Shown: piece by piece, positions 1 to 10,765 of the stretch
Layout of the letters: every line of letters starts with the position of its first letter
Position numbering within the stretch: position 1 is the stretch's first letter
Assembly: GCA_000697335.1 (NCBI GenBank)
Contig: JNEM01012350.1
Coordinates: 1-28,163 of the forward strand
DNA length: 28,163 bases
Direction: 5' to 3'
Origin: Conidiobolus incongruus B7586
Lineage: Eukaryota > Entomophthoromycota > Entomophthoromycetes > Entomophthorales > Conidiobolaceae
Translations under genes and position numbers: made by a program
The notes under the pieces: generated by a model
Database searches by the model: none
Told to the model about the DNA's origin: nothing
The model's input: the letters and a program-made list of their open reading frames with translations, nothing else

Positions 1-3000
1 CTAGGATTACGATTGTTATGATGATATCCTTGTTGATGGCCATGCTGTTGACTATAGTTATTATATGGAGGGTTGCTGTGACCACGATATCCCCCTCTAT
101 AGCCACCACGGTCAGAATGTGGATGGTTGATGCGAGGAGCCTTGTATACTTGTGGCTCTAAATCATGGTTGATGTAGTGATCATCTCTTTGTGGGCCATA
201 TCCTGCAGAATTATCCCTACCAGGGAAATATTCGTGACGAGAATAGTCATTTCCATTACGATTGGACCTAGTTGCGTTATTTTCGGTATTGGCAATATCG
301 AAGTTATTGAGTACACGACGAGGAGGTTGAGCACCTGGAAGTAACTGAGCTGGATAGACAAAAGATTCAGGAGGTTGAATCATTTTGTATAAAGCGCAAA
401 ATGCCCTCTCATTATGAATATCAGGTTTATTCACTGGTTGAAGTGGGCTTGGATAAGTGCTATGAGGAACAAAGTTTTCATCACGAGTAAGTGAACCAGA
501 AATCCCCTTTGAGTATTTTGTGTTAATTGTTACTGTATTTTCATCACTTCCATGAACAGTATAGAGTTCAACAACTTGTGGACACATTGGATTATTACTG
601 CCCAAGAAAAGAATCTCATTTCCAACAGAATTACGCTTAGTTTCTTCTTCTGTAAGTTGTGGATATACAGATTCACAAGCTTTTAACAGGCGTTCTTCTT
701 CAATAAATGGTAATATGACGATAGCTTGCCATGAAAATTTCTTTCCATTCATATCTTGTTCAAAGTCTTCAGGATAAAAATCGATGATAGAGGACTCTGG
801 GTTTTCCATCAAAAAGTGGAAAGGTTCAGGAAGATGTTGTTTACTACCAGCTGGTAATACTCCCATAAGTTGTTCAAATGGTTTAAGAGGAGTACCACGA
901 TTGAATTCAACATGGAAATTTTGGTCGAGAAGTGTGAGATCACTAGCAAAAGGAGGATAATGATAAGGATAGAACCATTTCCAAGAAGCACAGCCCTAAT
1001 TGAATAAAAGTTATTAAATAAATTCATATAATGAACAAACTAAAAATTACTTGGTAGTAATATCTCATAACCCATATTAAACCTTCCATATAACTTGAAG
1101 CCAATCTAAAAAACTGATTAGTATTCTACTTTAATATATTATATCTTGATTACTTTTTGCGGAATTCTATATCATCAACATCTACGCCAAATTTACTTTC
1201 ATAATATCTTTTTTTGTAGCCTGGTTCATGAAGTTTGATAGTGTCCGTTTCAACTTTTTCTTCCTGCTCAGTTTGGTCTTCATCAACGTCTTCGTCAATA
1301 TCGTCATCAGGATCTTTTTCATCGTCATTGTCATGATCTTCTGTTTCATCTTTGGATTCAGAAACTTCAGTATTGTTTTCTTCATTTCCAGGTTGAGCTG
1401 GGTTTTGATTTTGCTCACTAGAATCATCATCAGGTTCAGAACGTTTAGCAGGAACAACAGATTCTGTTAGAGGTGGTGTAGTGGCATTTTTTCTAGCAAG
1501 TAGTTGAGCTCTCAATTTAGCAGCTACTTCTCGGTTTTCATCTTCAGATTTTCCTTTTAATTCAATTCCTTTAGGAGTATTATTCTGATTTTGTCTTTGT
1601 CTGTAATATTCTTCACGCTCACCACGCATTCTGAAGATCTCATCTTCAAGACCTGCAAGTTCGTCAAGGATTAATTTAACACGAGACATATTGATTTCAC
1701 CGTTATGCGTGAGATAACCATTAACGGTTGTTAAAGTACGCTTCCACATTTCTACAAGACGATCAATTGCACCTTCACGAATTTCAAGAGAAGGTAAATG
1801 GGGTAAGAAATCATTTCCAACAAAGAAAATAAGAAATACCCAATCGTCAATGGCATTTTCTAAATCAAAGGGAAATATTTGATCAGGGTTGCGCAATTGA
1901 ACAGCCAGATATTCTCTTAAAACATTAACATGTAACAATACAAATGGCTTCGTAGGATGCTCATCGGGTGTTGTCGCAGTTTCAGGATCAGTTCTTGCAA
2001 CTGTAACTGTACCTCTAGCTACTGTTAACCAAAGTTAGTTATTGAATTTAAAAATTTTAAAATAAAAGCTTACATCTGCAATTAGCAGCGCTATGTCCCA
2101 TTCTGCCACATTTAGTGCATCCTCCTTTACTTTTACCAGCAAAGACATCTTCACGAAGTAATTTGAATCTTGGTTCATGAGTAGCAAGAGATAACATGAT
2201 TAAATCAGCATCTAATCCATACATAACATGTTCAGTATTAGGATCATAGTCAGGATTTAGTCTCATTCTACGAATAAAGTCCATAATTTTATGTTCTCCT
2301 TCTCCAGGGCAGCTAGCATCTGATAAGATAACATTAAGCTAAATATTTGCAATTAGTTGATAATAAAAAAAGAATCAAATATGATTTTACTTGCTGCCAG
2401 CCAGGATCAGAATTCAACCTGTCAACTAAATAGTACTTCAAACTAGCACTTAGTAAATCCATAAACGGCGTACCGGGAGTAATACAATTAGAGTCAAAAG
2501 CTTCTTTAACGCCACCATTAGCTTTAATTTCTTCATAAACCTTTTTAGCCTCTATAATAGATAAAAATAATATTAAATAAAAATTTTCAGAAATGGAAAA
2601 ATTAGTCATTACCTTCCATATTTAGCTTTTCTTTCATCAACGCTTCCTTCTTAAGTCTAGCTTCTAATCCAGCTTTGAAACGACGACTTCTTTGTTGGTT
2701 CATTTTGGCTCTTGGAGCTACACCATCTACAAAAAATATATTAGAATCAAAATTCAAATGAAAATAAAACATTATTACCTATAGCAATATATAATAATTT
2801 TCTAGGACGAATCATGCTCATTATCCTGTCCAAGTAATTGAAAATCTCTAGCATCATTGCCTCTTCGGTAGGTGGAGCAGGCTATCATTTTTTTAATATC
2901 ATATTGTATTATGAATATATAAATCAAAAATTACCTTATCTTCAGGATGAGTACAAGGATGAACAATACCATTCAAATCCAAATATAAATTATCGAATTC

Positions 3001-3138
3001 AATACCATTAGGGTTTGGTTGAGTCAAGTCTACTGGAATGTGAATACCATTAATGTTTTTAGGTTTTTCTTCAATAACCGGTGTGACAATTTTAGGGTAT
3101 TTGGTTGATAACCATCGAAATAATGCTGGAACTCCCAT
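1..3138 (-). CDS. RAT1: RAT1/XRN2-type nuclear 5'-3' exoribonuclease, eight exons, 3' end outside the window
   Basis: Processive 5'-3' exoribonuclease of the XRN family, which acts in the nucleus in transcription termination, rRNA/snoRNA processing and RNA decay. The start at 3138 gives the family's N-terminus [15 protein letters not shown]. Exons, read from the minus strand: 3138-2935, 2881-2779, 2726-2613, 2551-2391, 2338-2074, 2021-1154, 1105-1051 and 995 to beyond base 1. The seven GT-AG introns are 48-61 bases and join in frame into at least 921 residues, close to the usual 950-1000. Expected metal-binding acidic residues are D54 (LYLDLNG), D103 (YIAIDG), E207 and E209 (CPGEGEHK), D237 and D239 (GLDADL) and D353 ([10 protein letters not shown]). 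A CCHC zinc knuckle (C268, C271, H276, C281) favours nuclear RAT1/XRN2 over cytoplasmic XRN1. An acidic linker lies near residues 500-555. The C-terminus is rich in Gly, Arg, His, Asn and Tyr. No defect seen. The RAT1 name is established by family; exon borders are inferred by eye. Confidence 0.95.
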
Positions 3139-4958
3139 TGTAAATATATTTCAATTAATATATAAAAAAGTTGAAATAAATAAAGTTGCAAAATTTAAAA
3201 GAAAAAGCGATATCGATCTAAATTTTTTAAAATATTATTACTTTAATTATATTTGATATATAGTGACAAAATAAATTAACAACAAAATTGATTTAACATT
3301 TAATGAATGTTCAATTCAGATTCTTTGTCTATGCCATTCATTATTTGTAATTTTTTATTTATAGTTATTTGGAATTGTGGGATTGTCCATCCCTTAATTT
3401 TAAGGTTTTAAATTTGGTAATATGAAATTATGGATATATTTCTAAGTTTTGTTGTACTATTGAAATCATTTTCTTGTTAAAATTTATATTGGGTTGATAT
3501 TAAAGCTGCGCATACAATTTAATTAAAATATTTTATTTTATTTGTTAACATAATGATTGTTCAAAATATAATAATAGGTATAATACTTTAATTTTTTAGT
3601 ATATTTTGAATAATATTAAATGAAACGATTTTATTCTAATTGGTACTGTTATATATTAAAATTCTATTGATAAAAATGAACACCATAATTCCTTAATTAG
3701 CATATATTTAAAATAGCCAGAATTTATTTTTGACAATGGATGACAGTATTTATTAACATTATAAAGGAAATTGTACTTTCATTTAGTGTGTATTACTACT
3801 AGTTATGAAATTTAAACGAAAACATTCATTTTAATTATACAGTTATTCTTATGTAAAGATGATATTTATTTATCCTATTGGAGCAGCACCACAACAATTG
3901 GATAATTTTATCCCAACATTTTTATCTAATTAAAATAACTGAAAATTATTCATTATTGATAGAAAATTTAAAAAAAATTCATGTGATTTTCATTAAAAAA
4001 TGGCATAATTCAATATTAATAAAATGTTTAGTAAAAATACAATATACTTTAATTTTAATAATGAGCATTTTTAAGTTGATTGAAATATACAGATAGTTGC
4101 TAAAAATAAGTCTGATTCATTTTTTCTGAATTGTCCCCAATTTTAGAAGAATGAAATACATATATTTTTGAAAAATATATTTCAAAATATATCATCAAAA
4201 TTGCTCAATATCCAATCATTTATATATATATATTGCAAAAATCAATATGAGCTTAGTCATTAGAAATTGAAATTTTATGATTGACAAATCAAACCATTCG
4301 AATTGATTGAATCATTCAATTATCTTATAATAATATTTGGAAACTTCTCTTATAGTCATTGCGTTCAGATGGAGTTAAGGATTTAAGAAAATTCAATCTA
4401 ATTTAATATGATATGAAAGTTAGTAAAATTAAACATATTTATTTGAAATGAAAAATTAAAACTGATACATCCTTATATTAATGATATTTAAAACATTCAA
4501 ATTTGATATATGGCTATTAAACATCATAAAAACAAAAATTAGAACCTTAATATATTTGAAATTTAGGTGAATTTAAAATTAAGAACCTTTTAAAGAATAG
4601 GGTATATAAAAATAATATAAAATTCATTCCTGATCTAAATGTTTCAACATTTTCAATCGTAATATTTGAAATAATTATTTATTGATTAATCTCAATACAA
4701 CATTATATGGTAAAATCTATATTATTAATTTTTGATAATGACTATTTTATAAGAACTGATAACATAAAATTGAGATATAGAAGTTTGATTGAAAATCAAA
4801 TTTTATACCAATTAAAAGTGATAGATTTAATTTAGTATCATATGCAGTAAATTAGAGGAAAAATTAAGCAAAAATATTTAAGATATTGTTTTGAATTCAA
4901 AATTTCATTCAAGTTCAGTATGAATTAGAAATCAATATATTGAAAGCAGCCTATTAGA
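3139..4958. other. Gene-free spacer between RAT1 and the BTB pseudogene
   Basis: About 1.8 kb of very AT-rich DNA with stops in all frames. The first few hundred bases must contain the RAT1 promoter, but no distinctive element stands out from the background. A short inverted repeat (GGGAT/ATCCC) sits near 3379-3393. The longest open stretch, 3878-4096, is low-complexity and looks like chance. No RNA gene or transposon recognised. Confidence 0.6.
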
Positions 4959-5856
4959 TCAATTATTTTTAGATAAATAATTCATTACCAACTTGGTGAT
5001 TGAGATAAAGTTATTCAATATACCGAATTGAATTAACAAATACAAGTTTGAGTCATCCAAGGATTCCAATATAAAAGTTTTTAATATTAATTTTACATCG
5101 TCTGATTGGTATCCATTGACCCTGGAATATATTTTTAAAAATAGGAAAATTCTTTTTGACAATTATTTTTCTCTTCATTATTTCAGTAAACTCTTTGTAA
5201 AATTTGCAACATGGCGTACTAGGAGCAATTTGTAAGAACCTATTTAGCTTGGGCTTCCACATAATAGGATTCTATTATGGCAAACGAGTATCAACTATTC
5301 ATGGATAGGTAAATTTAATAGAATGGTACCTTCTGGATAGTTTTACCCACATTCAAGTTTAAAAACATTAGAGAACTTTGTTTCGTTATATAGTTATTGG
5401 CCAATTTGTCAAATTTACGCTTTGCCATTAATTAAGACTGGTAATCTAGCCAATTTGAATAAATATAAAAAGTAACCAAGTTATCAGGTATATAATCTAC
5501 CCAAAATTTTAGTTTGATAGTCTAAAAGTTAAAATTTCACACTTACATTTTATAATATTGCCTTCAGTAATACATTGAACCTGATCACAGGTAAATAAAC
5601 CAATTCCAACTTTAAAAATATCACTTTATCTCTATATAAAATATCCCTCACTCTGAAATAGCAATCTAATTCACATAATTAAAATATAAATATTATTATT
5701 ACTTCTCGAGTCTTTACTTTTATGGCCAAGTGCCAACAAATTGAATGTAGCAAATGTCAAATTTACATCAATAGAATTCGTATTTGAACAATATTCGTTT
5801 CCAAACACTGAACCTTGACTTTCAAATAAATTAATTAGAACATTTTGGTCAATCAA
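4959..5856 (-). pseudogene. BTB/POZ family pseudogene (third paralog), three relic exons
   Basis: Decayed paralog of the BTB genes at 8621-9620 and 13109-14221. Relic exons on the minus strand are about 5856-5718, 5665-5547 and 5496-4959, separated by introns of 52 (5666-5717) and 50 bases (5497-5546). Both introns lie where the paralogs have theirs. Recognisable pieces: SIDVNLTFATFNLL in exon 1; CYFRVRDI and CITEGNIIK in exon 2; then in exon 3 SNWLDYQS, KFDKLANNY, a BTB core with HSIKFTY, ILQRVY, then KIYSRVNGYQSDDVK and QFGILNNF. Exon 1 lacks an in-frame ATG. Exon 2 has a frameshift near 5620, and exon 3 has several in-frame stops and at least two frameshifts, for example stops near 5423, 5245, 5219 and 5174. 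It therefore cannot encode a full BTB protein. It lies opposite in strand to the two intact copies. Identity as a relic is firm; exact exon ends are approximate. Confidence 0.88.
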
Positions 5857-6616
5857 GTATACCCGTTATATCTATCAGATTTAAATACTATATAAATGAT
5901 AGCCAAGTTGAGTGTAATATTTAAACTCCTTTATGGTCTAATATATGTTTAAAATTTCTATCAGATAAAATATTATATAACAAAAATTAATAATAACATC
6001 TGACTTGAGTAAATAAAAAATCAAATTTTACCTATTATTTGGTTATGATCAGTCAAGATATAATTAAGAATTAGATTTTTTTTTTTAATTTTATTTATGA
6101 TTATAGTATGATATTAACAACTTCAAAAATAATATCAAATATAAAATTACAGAAAATATTCAAAATGCATCATTAAATATAATATAAAATTTATTTGTTG
6201 ATTCAACTTTGAAAAATATCCTTATAAAATCAACAAATAAAAAAATAAATAAAATATAATAATACCACTTACAATTTTTAATATTTTTTGGAACAGTTAA
6301 ATAAATAATCAACTTATCCAATCATTATGACATATAGTTATATCTTGAAAATTTTAATTAAGAATATTAAATACATATTGATATTTTGGTAACGATAATA
6401 TGAACATTAATTTGTGCTATGTTTTTCAAATTATATTTATTACAATAACTACTAAGTGGCATTTAATTTCACAACGTTGTATTAATATCATATAATCATA
6501 TATCAACCCCTTGCTTTCTCTGAATACTTTCTCATTTTTATATTTTTAATAGCTGGATTATTATTAAAATTTCAAAAAATCATCATTTTTAATTTTAATT
6601 GATATTGACAACTGTA
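5857..6616. other. Gene-free spacer
   Basis: About 760 bases of AT-rich sequence with no reading frame of note. It would have been the upstream region of the BTB pseudogene when that gene was active. No repeat or RNA gene recognised. Confidence 0.5.
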
Positions 6617-7058
6617 AACATGGGAGGAAGTAGTCTTTTAGAGCTTAAATGGGGAATGACCAGTGGTAAATGATAGATTACCACAAAATTAAGAGAAATT
6701 AAGAAGGTTCACCAAATTAGGTGGAAATAACTTACTACAAATCAAGGTCTTTGAATAAAGTAAATATCTCATGCTTATCACAACTCAATACTTTTTGTGA
6801 GTGTTACAGGAAAACTTAGAGACTGGATACTTTTGAAAATGAAGATAGAAAGATGGGTTTATTGATTAGCTTATGATAATCTTATAATAGTTTCAATTGT
6901 TGAGTTTGGGTGGCTATGAATAACTTCAGGTGGAAAGCACTAAGTTAGATTAGTTCATAAAATGAGGTACTTCCAATATGACTTCTTGCATTAGTCCAAT
7001 AGTCAGAGTTTCTTGAGTGATGGACAAGATTATTCCCCATCAATATAAAACTTGGTCC
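6617..7058 (+). repeat. Dispersed repeat, copy 1 (unclassified mobile-element remnant)
   Basis: About 440 bases clearly more complex and GC-richer than the surroundings. It matches, in reverse orientation, the block at 22450-22884 over its whole length. Shared landmarks in order: GAGCTTAAA, CCAGTGGTAAA, GGTTCACCAAA, TCTTTGAATAAAGTAAATA, CTTATCACAACTCAATACTT, AACTTAGAGACTG, TACTTTTGAAAATGAAGATAG, GCTTATGATAATCTTATA, AATATGACTTCT, CAGAGTTTCTTGAGT and ACAAGATTATTC. No protein-coding frame is visible. CCAGTGG followed about 45 bases later by GGTTCACC loosely recalls pol III A and B boxes, so a SINE is possible; a terminal-repeat fragment of a larger element is equally possible. Class unknown. Confidence 0.75.
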
Positions 7059-8484
7059 AAGCTCTAGTTGATTTCAAAATTGATTTATAAACTATAAATT
7101 AATTATATTGAAATAGTGAAGAATTCCAGATTTCAATTTCCAAACAGAGTATTATTTTTTTTATTTTGCTAATTTTTCAAATTATGTACTTGTGTATTGA
7201 TAACAGTGCATCAAATATTATTCTTAATTTGTTCAACAATCAGTGATTTTTTGATCTTTTTTCAAAAAGCATTATATCTTGTTTAACTAACTTTACAATA
7301 GAACACTTTCATATACTTTAATTTAAGCAATCAATCTATTAAAGAGACAGATATTAAATAAAAACTAAACAAAACATACATTAAAATAATCTAAAATTAT
7401 ATTTATAATTTAATGATGTTTCATAATATTTCAAATATTTAATATGGAAGTTTAGAAAGGCAATCACTATAGCTACTTTACAAAGATTAAAATTTCCAAG
7501 CAATGCCACATAATGAATGTCTATTTATATTTCAAGTTATCAATTTGTATGTTATTTTGATAAATCAAAAAGTCAAAAGATGAATTTCATAGATATAATT
7601 AATACTATGTTTTCAATCAATACTGTTAATATTATAATAATATATAGCTATATATTAATGAGTTAAACACCCGTTTTCAATTGTATTAAACAATTTAATT
7701 AATATATTTGAAAATTATACCTATTTCAAATCTTGTATTATATTAAATCCAAAATCGTAATAGCATTTCAAATAGTATTAAACCTAATTTAAAATACAAT
7801 TGATTTGAGAATATCAAGTTTATGAAAATACTAAATTAGGTATATTAACATTATAATGTCATGAATATATATAAAAATTTGATAATTATGAACTCGATAT
7901 ATGGTTTATTAATACAGAGCTAAATTCTTTAAAATTATAGAATGATTAATATATTAGATGAAATTAAATTCTTTGAATGATATAATGAGTTGTAGAAGCA
8001 ACTATATGAACTTGGAGGTGTACCAAATTTAAAATTGATTAGCAAATGAAAAAATACCAAATGATTAGAAATATTTATGATTTATTACTCACAAAATAAA
8101 AAATATGATCAGCCATTTCTTAACTATATCAAATAAAATTTATGAATTATAAATATCTTATCGATGAAATCATCCAATTAATTTATCCAGAATTCGTTTC
8201 CAATTGTTGAACACCTAATTTATTAGCTTTAGAAAACTATTAATCAGATGAATTATTACATTAGATTATTTAAAAATTATAGTTTGTATATTAGTTAATA
8301 TTACTGATGGTGGACTTTGGCATAATGCAATATGATCGGCTACAGATATTAGCCAATTTTTCCATTATTCAGTAATTATAGATTATTCCAAATTCTAAAC
8401 TAAATGAATATAATTTTTTAATTTGGCGGAACTTTTTGAAAATAAAAAATATTAAAAATAGCATGGTTTAATAAAGAAAATAAG

Positions 8485-8516
<32 letters not shown>

Positions 8517-8620
8517 GTTGAAAAAATGATCCGTTAACCCATAATAATATGGATGATAAATCTAAAATATAAATAAGTATTCACTATGATCCACCATTCA
8601 ACAAGTGTAACTAACAAAAT
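7059..8620. other. Gene-free spacer with a possible coding relic near 8020-8420
   Basis: Mostly AT-rich non-coding DNA. Around 8020-8420 the sequence is slightly more complex and short plus-strand stretches read like protein (ELGGVPNLKLISK near 8010-8048; YLIDEIIQLIYPEFVSN near 8155-8206; VNITDGGLWHNAI near 8295-8333), interrupted by stops. The pieces faintly resemble helical-repeat proteins, but no family can be named. The promoter of the 8621 gene should lie at the right end, where a TA microsatellite sits about 110 bases before the start codon. Confidence 0.3.
8485..8511. repeat. (TA)n microsatellite
   Basis: About thirteen uninterrupted TA units, 110 bases upstream of the BTB gene start at 8621. 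It may serve as TATA-like promoter sequence or simply be background. Confidence 0.9.
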
Positions 8621-9620
8621 ATGTTCGAATCCAACAGTTATTCAGGACCCATTAAATATCAAAGATGTCCACTCGATTTTACAGACAAACCTTCCGAAAC
8701 GACAAATATCAATCTTATCAACAATATCAACTTACTGAACCAATATGATATGACATTAAATCATGTATCCATGACAATATTCAAATATAAAAATTCTAAT
8801 ATACCGAATTCAAGTAAATTAAAAGATCTATATATTGTAATATTAACTAATTATATAGGTTAGATCCTTTCATAAAAATTAGGGAGATTGATAACTCTAT
8901 AAAAATGGCATTTTTGAGAATTAGAAACTCCAACACAAACAGTATTATACTCGATAGCAAATTGATTATTGAAGGACAGTTCCTAGAGTGTAAATTAATT
9001 ACAATCTTATTAATCAGTGTAACTTATTATTAATGATTCTAGTACCATTTAGACTGGAATGCCCCATAACAATCGGGATTTTTTCGGTAACCAACTGGCT
9101 CAGTCACCAATCTAATCTGACCACCGATTCCAAATTTGAAGACTTACTAAATAGTGACTTTATGCAAAAGAGTGCGGATTTTACCTTGATTGTGAATAAT
9201 TGCGATACTGTAGACAGGATATTGTGTCACTCCAACACTCTGTACATGAATTGTGAATACTTTGCCAAATTGTTACAATCAGATTTTAAAGAAACCAAGT
9301 CTCGGGAATTTCATCCTAATTGTTCTAAAATTGCGATGATGGTCATCCTAGAATATATTTATACAGGCAAAATGAATCGAAATATATTCATTTCTAAGAA
9401 TTATTCTATCATTTTGGAGATATATTCAAAAGTATGTGAGTATCAAATGGAAGGAGTTAAAAACGTTATTGAATTGTATATTTTGATATATTTGAATCGA
9501 AGTAGATTGAACGAGCTAATGAATTCTGGAATACTTAATTCTGATAGCGACTTCACAAGATCTATTATGGATTATATTCCTTATATTTTGAAAGATAGTA
9601 ATACAATGAAAGATCCCTAA
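8621..9620 (+). CDS. BTB/POZ-domain protein with lineage-specific N-terminal region, three exons
   Basis: Predicted 298-residue protein. Exons 8621-8813, 8864-8989 and 9043-9620; introns of 50 and 53 bases, both phase 1 and GT...TAG. Intron 1 contains CTAAT, a plausible branch site. Joining them yields a frame that aligns along its length with the paralog at 13109 (AFLRIRNSN against AFLTLGYNK; LIIEGQFLE against VIYEGSIFP). Residues about 150-240 form a BTB/POZ fold: SADFTLIVNN, the CHSNTLYMNCEYF segment (H169) and VILEYIYTG (207-215). A helical tail follows (IYSKVCEYQMEGVKNVIELY, then LMNSGILNSDSDFTRSIMDY), as in BTB proteins that extend beyond the core. BTB domains dimerise and often recruit cullin-3; whether this one does is unknown. 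The first 107 residues match no family I recognise. ATG 8621 is the first in-frame Met. AATAAA lies 16 bases after the stop. The gene looks intact. Confidence 0.85.
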
Positions 9621-10462
9621 AAAATTAATTAGTAGAATAAATTGTTATTTAATGAATATAACTATATTGATTCATGATAATAAATTGTAAATGTTTTCCA
9701 AAATTTGATATTGATAAATCCAAACCAAACTATTATTTATATGATATCATAAGTATTAGTGTACTCATTCTTACATTGAATTATCTTGAAATTTTGTCAT
9801 TAAATAATTAATAAATTATCAATAATACTATATTAATCAAAGTGGCAATTCTATGAATATGAAAATAAATAACTAAAAAATGTTTTATTGAATTAAATAG
9901 TCGTAACATTATGATATCATAAGATTATAATACTAAAATATTTATCATTTTTTCTTTACCTGTCCCCAATATCATGTGATATTTATGATTTAATTTTATT
10001 CACTGATAATTTTGTATTTAAATGAAATTATATTCTCAAAGTATATTGCGTATCGTAATTTAATTTCATTTCATAATTATTAAATATGAATAGATATATA
10101 TATAATTACTACATTAATTACACAAAAAATAGTCAGCTTCTTACCTCCAATTTAAATTATATAGCCATAGATCCTTTACATGAATACATTATTATTTGAA
10201 TAATAAATTTGATTTACCAAAAGATAATATATAGTGATTCAAAAAGTTTGGTAGATTTTATTTAAGATAAAATTCAAATATATAGATCAAGGTTAATGAT
10301 ATTAGAATAATTAATATACTCCTTACTAATATTTCATTATAAAATTCGAGTTTTTTTTAATTTTGACTTATTAAATATATTAAAATATTATAAGTATATA
10401 CTATTAAATCTCATTATATTTGAATGAAATATTTATTATCAAGTTTTTTGTTTTTATATTAA

Positions 10463-10463
<1 letters not shown>

Positions 10464-10493
<30 letters not shown>
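10464..10493. repeat. (ATT)10 microsatellite
   Basis: Ten perfect ATT units in the spacer between the BTB genes. Confidence 0.9.
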
Positions 10494-10496
<3 letters not shown>

Positions 10497-10717
10497 AAAT
10501 CAAAAACCTTTTAGACTTTTAAAATTTTTAAAGTTTATAAAGTTATTGATATATTTAAATTTTTTATCCTTGCTTAATAAAAATTTAAAAATTCATAATT
10601 AATTATAACAAGGTTAATGTATACTAGTTGTTTCAATATGAACAAAGTGGGAAAAAAGTCCTTGTTTATTTGATAATGGTTCCCTTTTTTATACGTAAGA
10701 GTTGGTAAAGGTTCAAA

Positions 10718-10765
10718 GATAAAATAAGACAAGATAAGATCAAGTAAATAAAGAGATAAGATAAA
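10718..10765. promoter_or_regulatory. Cluster of GATA-factor-like motifs
   Basis: Four same-strand GATAA cores within 48 bases: GATAAA at 10718, GATAAG at 10733 and 10755, and GATAAA at 10760, with a further GATATG shortly after. Fungal GATA factors bind GATA/HGATAR sites, often in clusters. The nearest gene starts 2.3 kb away at 13109, so regulatory function is only a guess. A purine-rich low-complexity run is the alternative. Confidence 0.25.

Noticed and set aside
809-1027. Minus-strand hydrophobic frame at the RAT1 intron 7 border
   Set aside because: A different frame from the RAT1 exon that is clearly coding here; its hydrophobicity comes from A/T composition.
1182-1457. Second minus-strand open frame inside RAT1
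   Set aside because: An out-of-frame shadow of the same acidic low-complexity exon.
1228-1470. Plus-strand open frame opposite RAT1
   Set aside because: It is the shadow of the acidic-linker codons of RAT1; the Phe/Ile/Val-rich translation has no family features.
3878-4096. Possible small plus-strand gene
   Set aside because: Ile/Leu/Lys-rich translation typical of random AT-rich DNA, with no motif and no conservation evidence.
10700-10725. B-box-like GGTTCAAAG suggesting a tRNA gene
   Set aside because: No A box at the right distance and no cloverleaf pairing; chance match.
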